Source: CAADGY01 sp035714225
Lineage (GTDB): Bacteria > Acidobacteriota > Terriglobia > Bryobacterales > Bryobacteraceae
DNA: 9,492 nt
NCBI GenBank assembly: GCA_035714225.1
Contig: DASTMK010000191.1
Location: 1 to 9,492 of the forward strand
Direction of reading: 5' to 3'
Shown: one piece after another, positions 6,696 through 9,492 of the stretch
Position numbering within the stretch: the stretch's first letter is position 1
How the letters are laid out: every line of letters begins with the position of its first letter
Program-made: the position numbers and the translations under genes
The notes under the pieces: model-generated
What the model saw: only the letters and a program-made list of their open reading frames with translations
Told to the model about the DNA's origin: nothing
Databases searched by the model: none

Positions 6696-7802
6696 CTAAA
6701 CGTCCACGCTGATCAACCGATTGAGCAGATTAAGGTTCTGTTCTATCGACCGAAGGTAGGCTGGCGTGTGGCGGAATCGCCGAGCGACCGCCATGGCCTG
6801 TTCCAGCGTCAGTGCCGGAACGCGGAGTTCCCTCCGCTCCCGCCAGAAATCATAATGGACCGCGTATCGATATATATCGTGATCGTCCTGCAGACCGTAC
6901 CAGAGATCGAAGAAATTGTCTTCGCACGAGTAGCTCACTATGCCCGCGGCCTTGCCTATTTCCCCGACACGATGCATGAGCGCCCGGCGATACTGGCGGT
7001 CCGGCACCCGGGCTCCTGCGCTAAGTTCCTTCGTTGTCTCGTAGTACCGCTGCTCAATGTCGTTTCGGAGCGCGGCCAGGCGCGGGGCCATGGCCTTGCG
7101 CATGCCGGCCCATGTGATCGGGTAAAGTCTCATGACGCCCGCATAAAGGTTCGTCGTCCCGGCAGCGACGATCTTCCTGATGAGGTCCTCCAATTCCGGC
7201 TCGGCATCAGTGTGCCCGGGGATAATCGGCAACAAGAGCGCACAGGTCCGAACGCCCGCGGCGTTCAGTTTCCGCAATGCATCCAGGCGTTCCAGAGTTG
7301 AACGCGCCCGGAGCTCAACACCCTTGCGTTTATTCTCGTTTATGCTCGTGAAGCTGACGCTCACCAACCCGACGTCTTGAAGCTCGCCGAGCAGGTCCGC
7401 ATCGCGGGCGACCAGGGGACTCTTGGTGATGATCTCGAACGGATAGTGATATTCCCGGAAGACTTCCAGGCAGCGGCGCATTAGGCCATATTGCTCTTCG
7501 TAATCCTGGTAGGGGTCGCTTGTGCTGCCCACCCAGATCCACTCCTTCGGGCGCCTTCGCAGCTCTTTTTCCAGGAGTTCCGGGGCGTTTGTGCGGATCT
7601 GAATTCGCTGGAAAATGTCGTTTGGCTCCATACCCTTCCACCGGGTCATGAAACGGATATAGCAGAACGAGCAGAACGTTTCGCACCCGAAGGCCACGTT
7701 CATGCTGGAACGGCAGCTCAGACCCTTCAAGACGCTGAACTTCGAGTGGGGAATTGAGTTGATCAGCGACTTGGCTGTTACTTCGGTGTAGCTTACTGGC
7801 AC
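6696..7802 (-). CDS. SPL-like radical SAM protein
   Basis: A 368-residue radical SAM enzyme of the spore photoproduct lyase-like / Rv2578c-like group. The cluster-binding motif is GCETFCSFCY (C40, C44, C47; CX3CX2C), which should hold the [4Fe-4S] cluster that cleaves S-adenosylmethionine. WVGSTSDPYQDYE (about 90-102) follows, a group signature, and then EIITKSPLVARDADLL near 123-137 and the SFTSINENKRKGVELRA segment near 150-166. LLPIIPGHTD near 190-199 is the equivalent of the later strand of the barrel. Length is normal for the group. The start is GTG, 4 bases after a GGAGG; an ATG two bases earlier is out of frame and hits a stop at once. It follows the phosphotransferase by 9 bases, so it is probably the last gene of that operon. 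The group is often annotated as DNA repair photolyase, but most members have no proven substrate. Real function unknown. Confidence 0.88.
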   Translation of the reverse strand: MPVSYTEVTAKSLINSIPHSKFSVLKGLSCRSSMNVAFGCETFCSFCYIRFMTRWKGMEPNDIFQRIQIRTNAPELLEKELRRRPKEWIWVGSTSDPYQDYEEQYGLMRRCLEVFREYHYPFEIITKSPLVARDADLLGELQDVGLVSVSFTSINENKRKGVELRARSTLERLDALRKLNAAGVRTCALLLPIIPGHTDAEPELEDLIRKIVAAGTTNLYAGVMRLYPITWAGMRKAMAPRLAALRNDIEQRYYETTKELSAGARVPDRQYRRALMHRVGEIGKAAGIVSYSCEDNFFDLWYGLQDDHDIYRYAVHYDFWRERRELRVPALTLEQAMAVARRFRHTPAYLRSIEQNLNLLNRLISVDV

Positions 7803-7806
7803 ATTG

Positions 7807-7811
7807 CCTCC
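7807..7811 (-). promoter_or_regulatory. Ribosome binding site of the radical SAM gene
   Basis: GGAGG on the minus strand directly abuts the TAA of the phosphotransferase frame and lies 4 bases before the GTG at 7802. It decides the GTG start and shows tight coupling with the gene before. Confidence 0.7.
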
Positions 7812-8797
7812 TTATATTGTTTCCAAGAATTCTGCGGATGCCCGAAGGAAGGGGATCTGCGCGGCCCCGAGGGCCTCCGCGTGCCGCCCCACCTCGATGT
7901 CGTCCAAACAGGAGTGGGCCCAGACCGCCTGATCAAGCAGGCAGAGCTGTCCCAGGAAATCGACCAGGTGCGGCGGTGCCACGGGCATGTCGTAGGTTTC
8001 GAAAAACGCCTCGCGTTTCTTGCGGCTCCACCCCTGCCTGGCGAAGAGCCAAGCGATGTCGATAACCGGGTCGGCGACTGCCGCCATTTCCCAGTCCAGC
8101 ATCACTAGGGTCCGGCCGACCGGGAGAGGAGGTTGTGGTCGCCGATATCCCCATGGACAAGCACTGGAGGTGCTACGGGGGCCACCCAGAGTCTCAGAAA
8201 ACGCTTTCGAGCATCCCCGATGAGCACCACGGCGCCTCGGAATTGGCGCGGCGAAAGGTGAGAGGCAAGAAGTCTTCTGTCCATGTTGTCCAGCAGGTCG
8301 AGTACCGCCGCCGTCAGGTCTTCGGGGGCACCAGGCCGCCGAAGATGCGATGGAAGGGGGAGCCGATGAAGTTGTGCGACGATTCTGCCGAGGCGCGCGA
8401 TGGTGTCACCATCAAACTGAACCGCATCACCTGACTCGTACGTCATTAAGAGCCACGGCTGGCCAAACGCCCTTCCTTCCGCATCACAGCCGAGCGGCCT
8501 CGGCGCGTGGGCATATCCGTACTCTGCCAAATGCCGAAGAACGCGATACTCCCGCTCAATCCGCTGGTGGATCCCAGGAACGTCCAACAGCAATCGGCGC
8601 AGCACGGCCGGGCCGAACGGCAGTCCTTCGATGAGGTGATGGGAGTTGTTGAACCCCCGCCCCAGAAAACGGACGGATGAAGCCGAGAAGTGCCGCTGTA
8701 TCGCGTTCCGCAAGGGAACGCTATCTGCCTCATGGAAGTCGGGAACCTCCAGCGGCAAATCCCGCCAGTGTTCAACCCAACTGGGCCAGAGATGCAC
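7812..8797 (-). pseudogene. Phosphotransferase (APH / choline kinase-like), frameshifted
   Basis: Two frames together make one kinase-fold phosphotransferase. The first (8797-8105, 230 residues) has the nucleotide-loop-like LGRGFNNSHHLIE near 45-57, then AVLRRLL near 64 (Arg in place of the usual Lys), the hinge-like PWLLMTYESGD near 114-124 and the catalytic VHGDIGDHN (H215, D217, N222), and stops at TAG 8107-8105. The second (8105-7812, 97 residues) begins within the same stretch and continues LDWEMAAVADPVIDIAWLF, the metal-binding DxE segment that must follow directly in this family. Adding one base near 8112-8115 joins them as SAG-TLVMLDWE, giving about 328 residues, a normal length. No long homopolymer is at the break. 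The frames touch as TAGTG, so reinitiation producing two pieces cannot be excluded, but no ribosome site is seen there. The first frame starts at GTG 8797, three bases after the aldehyde dehydrogenase stop; a TTG at codon 14 is an alternative. The substrate is unknown: the family includes antibiotic kinases, choline kinases and metabolic sugar kinases. Confidence 0.8.
8112..8115 (-). other. Apparent one-base frameshift point in the phosphotransferase
   Basis: On the minus strand the reading GCC-GGA-CCC-TAG becomes GCC-GGn-ACC-CTA-GTG-ATG if one base is added. This connects the HGDxxxxN half to the DWE half with no lost residue. It is either a recent mutation or a sequencing or assembly error. 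Confidence 0.6.
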
Positions 8798-8800
8798 GGA

Positions 8801-9492
8801 CTACTTCGCTCCTGTCGCTATCCGGTGCCATTCCGCGCTAAGGTCCCGTCTGCCTTCCCGGCGCACAAACGCACCGTCACGCCATTCCCAGATCCACCCG
8901 GACCGTTTGAAGCCTCCTGAACCCCAGTGCTGTGGCTCGAAACCCGCGACCATGTCAACGTTCTGGAACACAAGACCGTGGGAGCGGGCGAGCCGCTGGG
9001 CTGCATCGCGGTAAACTTGGCCGCGGCCGAACACGGTTGCGGTAAGTCCGTACCGTGTTCCTTCGGCGACAGTCATCGCCTCTTCCACGGTGCGATAGCC
9101 GTACACGGGAAAGATCGGAGCCATGGTTTCCCGTTGCATCATGTCCATGTCGGAGGTGACGCCGACCAGGATGGTCGGTTGGAGCTCCCACATGGTGATT
9201 CCCGCCACGGACAGCTCTCGGATTTGGCCGCCATGCACGACTTTTGCGCCGGCCGATACCGCCTCCCGAACCTGGCGTTGCACTTCTTCGACGATACGAC
9301 CGTCCGCGATCAGACCGAGGCGGATTTCGCGGGAGAAAGGGTCGCCTTGAGGCCATTCTGCGAACGCGGAGACCAGGGCTTCCCGGAAGTCTTGGACGCT
9401 GGCGGCTGGAACCAGAAAGCGTTCCGGGCTCATGCACGCCTGCCCCGCTGCAAACAACCCGGAGTTGACCGCGCCGATCACGGCGGCGTTGA
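8801..9492 (-). CDS. Aldehyde dehydrogenase family protein, C-terminal part (partial)
   Basis: The frame is open to the right edge (N-A-A precedes the GTG at 9481), so this is the last 229 or so residues of a longer protein; family members are usually 450-500 residues and the NAD-binding half is mostly outside. Counting from 9481, GLFAAGQACMSPERFLV carries the active-site Cys at residue 16. QRETMAPIFPVYGYRTVEEA (116-135) is the equivalent of the EEIFGPV segment, with the Glu kept but FG changed to MA. Then come EGTRYGLTATVFGRG, GLVFQNVDMV and, near 185-195, HWGSGGFKRSGW, the PFGG-K-SG-like site. The ending EWRDGAFVRREGRRDL replaces the common 'Y..KT/Y..T' end. It oxidises an aldehyde to an acid (or acyl-CoA) if active; the substrate is unknown. 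It is the first visible gene of the leftward operon, 3 bases ahead of the phosphotransferase. Confidence 0.85.
   Translation of the reverse strand, partial: NAAVIGAVNSGLFAAGQACMSPERFLVPAASVQDFREALVSAFAEWPQGDPFSREIRLGLIADGRIVEEVQRQVREAVSAGAKVVHGGQIRELSVAGITMWELQPTILVGVTSDMDMMQRETMAPIFPVYGYRTVEEAMTVAEGTRYGLTATVFGRGQVYRDAAQRLARSHGLVFQNVDMVAGFEPQHWGSGGFKRSGWIWEWRDGAFVRREGRRDLSAEWHRIATGAK

Noticed and set aside
6768..7301. 177-codon plus-strand frame opposite the radical SAM gene
   Set aside because: The minus strand carries an unmistakable radical SAM protein with its cluster motif; this is its shadow.
7812..8105. Independent 97-residue gene after the phosphotransferase
   Set aside because: It starts exactly with the second catalytic segment of the kinase family and has no ribosome site, so it is better read as the 3' part of the frameshifted gene.

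Overview
The window is GC-rich bacterial DNA in two blocks that meet near 6.4-6.7 kb. The left block (1-6344, with a broken gene to about 6538) is the end of a phage tail region, from a prophage or a domesticated phage-like particle. The right block (6696-9492) is a leftward cluster of three metabolic-looking genes with no phage character. The host cannot be fixed from sequence alone. GC-rich codon use, GTG starts and the style of the tail proteins would fit a soil bacterium such as an acidobacterium, but this is a weak inference. No tRNA, rRNA, CRISPR array, integrase, transposase or clear attachment site is visible.

Left block: a tail-tip/baseplate-like protein, open at the left window edge, ends at 1750. 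A very large mosaic tail fibre protein (1301 aa) runs 2439-6344. Between them, on the opposite strand, sits a compact two-gene unit with the look of a toxin-antitoxin pair: a DUF433 protein (antitoxin-like) followed by a DUF5615 PIN-like protein (toxin-like) with a 4-base GTGA overlap. It behaves like a 'moron' cargo unit placed antisense between structural genes. The fibre gene's stop codon overlaps the ATG of a next small gene (ATGA), but that gene is broken by in-frame stops, one of them lying in an 8-bp tandem duplication. The phage-side gene string therefore seems to decay here.

Right block, all on the minus strand and transcribed in the order given: the C-terminal half of an aldehyde dehydrogenase-family protein (running off the right edge, catalytic Cys present), then an aminoglycoside/choline-kinase-like phosphotransferase split by an apparent one-base frameshift between its catalytic HGDxxxxN motif and its metal-binding DWE motif, then a spore-photoproduct-lyase-like radical SAM protein with a CX3CX2C cluster motif. 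Spacings are 3 and 9 bases, so they look like one operon. Its last gene faces the phage block tail to tail. The joint function of the three is unknown.

The points most worth a second look are the antisense toxin-antitoxin-like unit inside the tail operon, the decayed gene at the phage edge, the precisely placed frameshift in the phosphotransferase, and the unusual aldehyde dehydrogenase / phosphotransferase / radical SAM combination.
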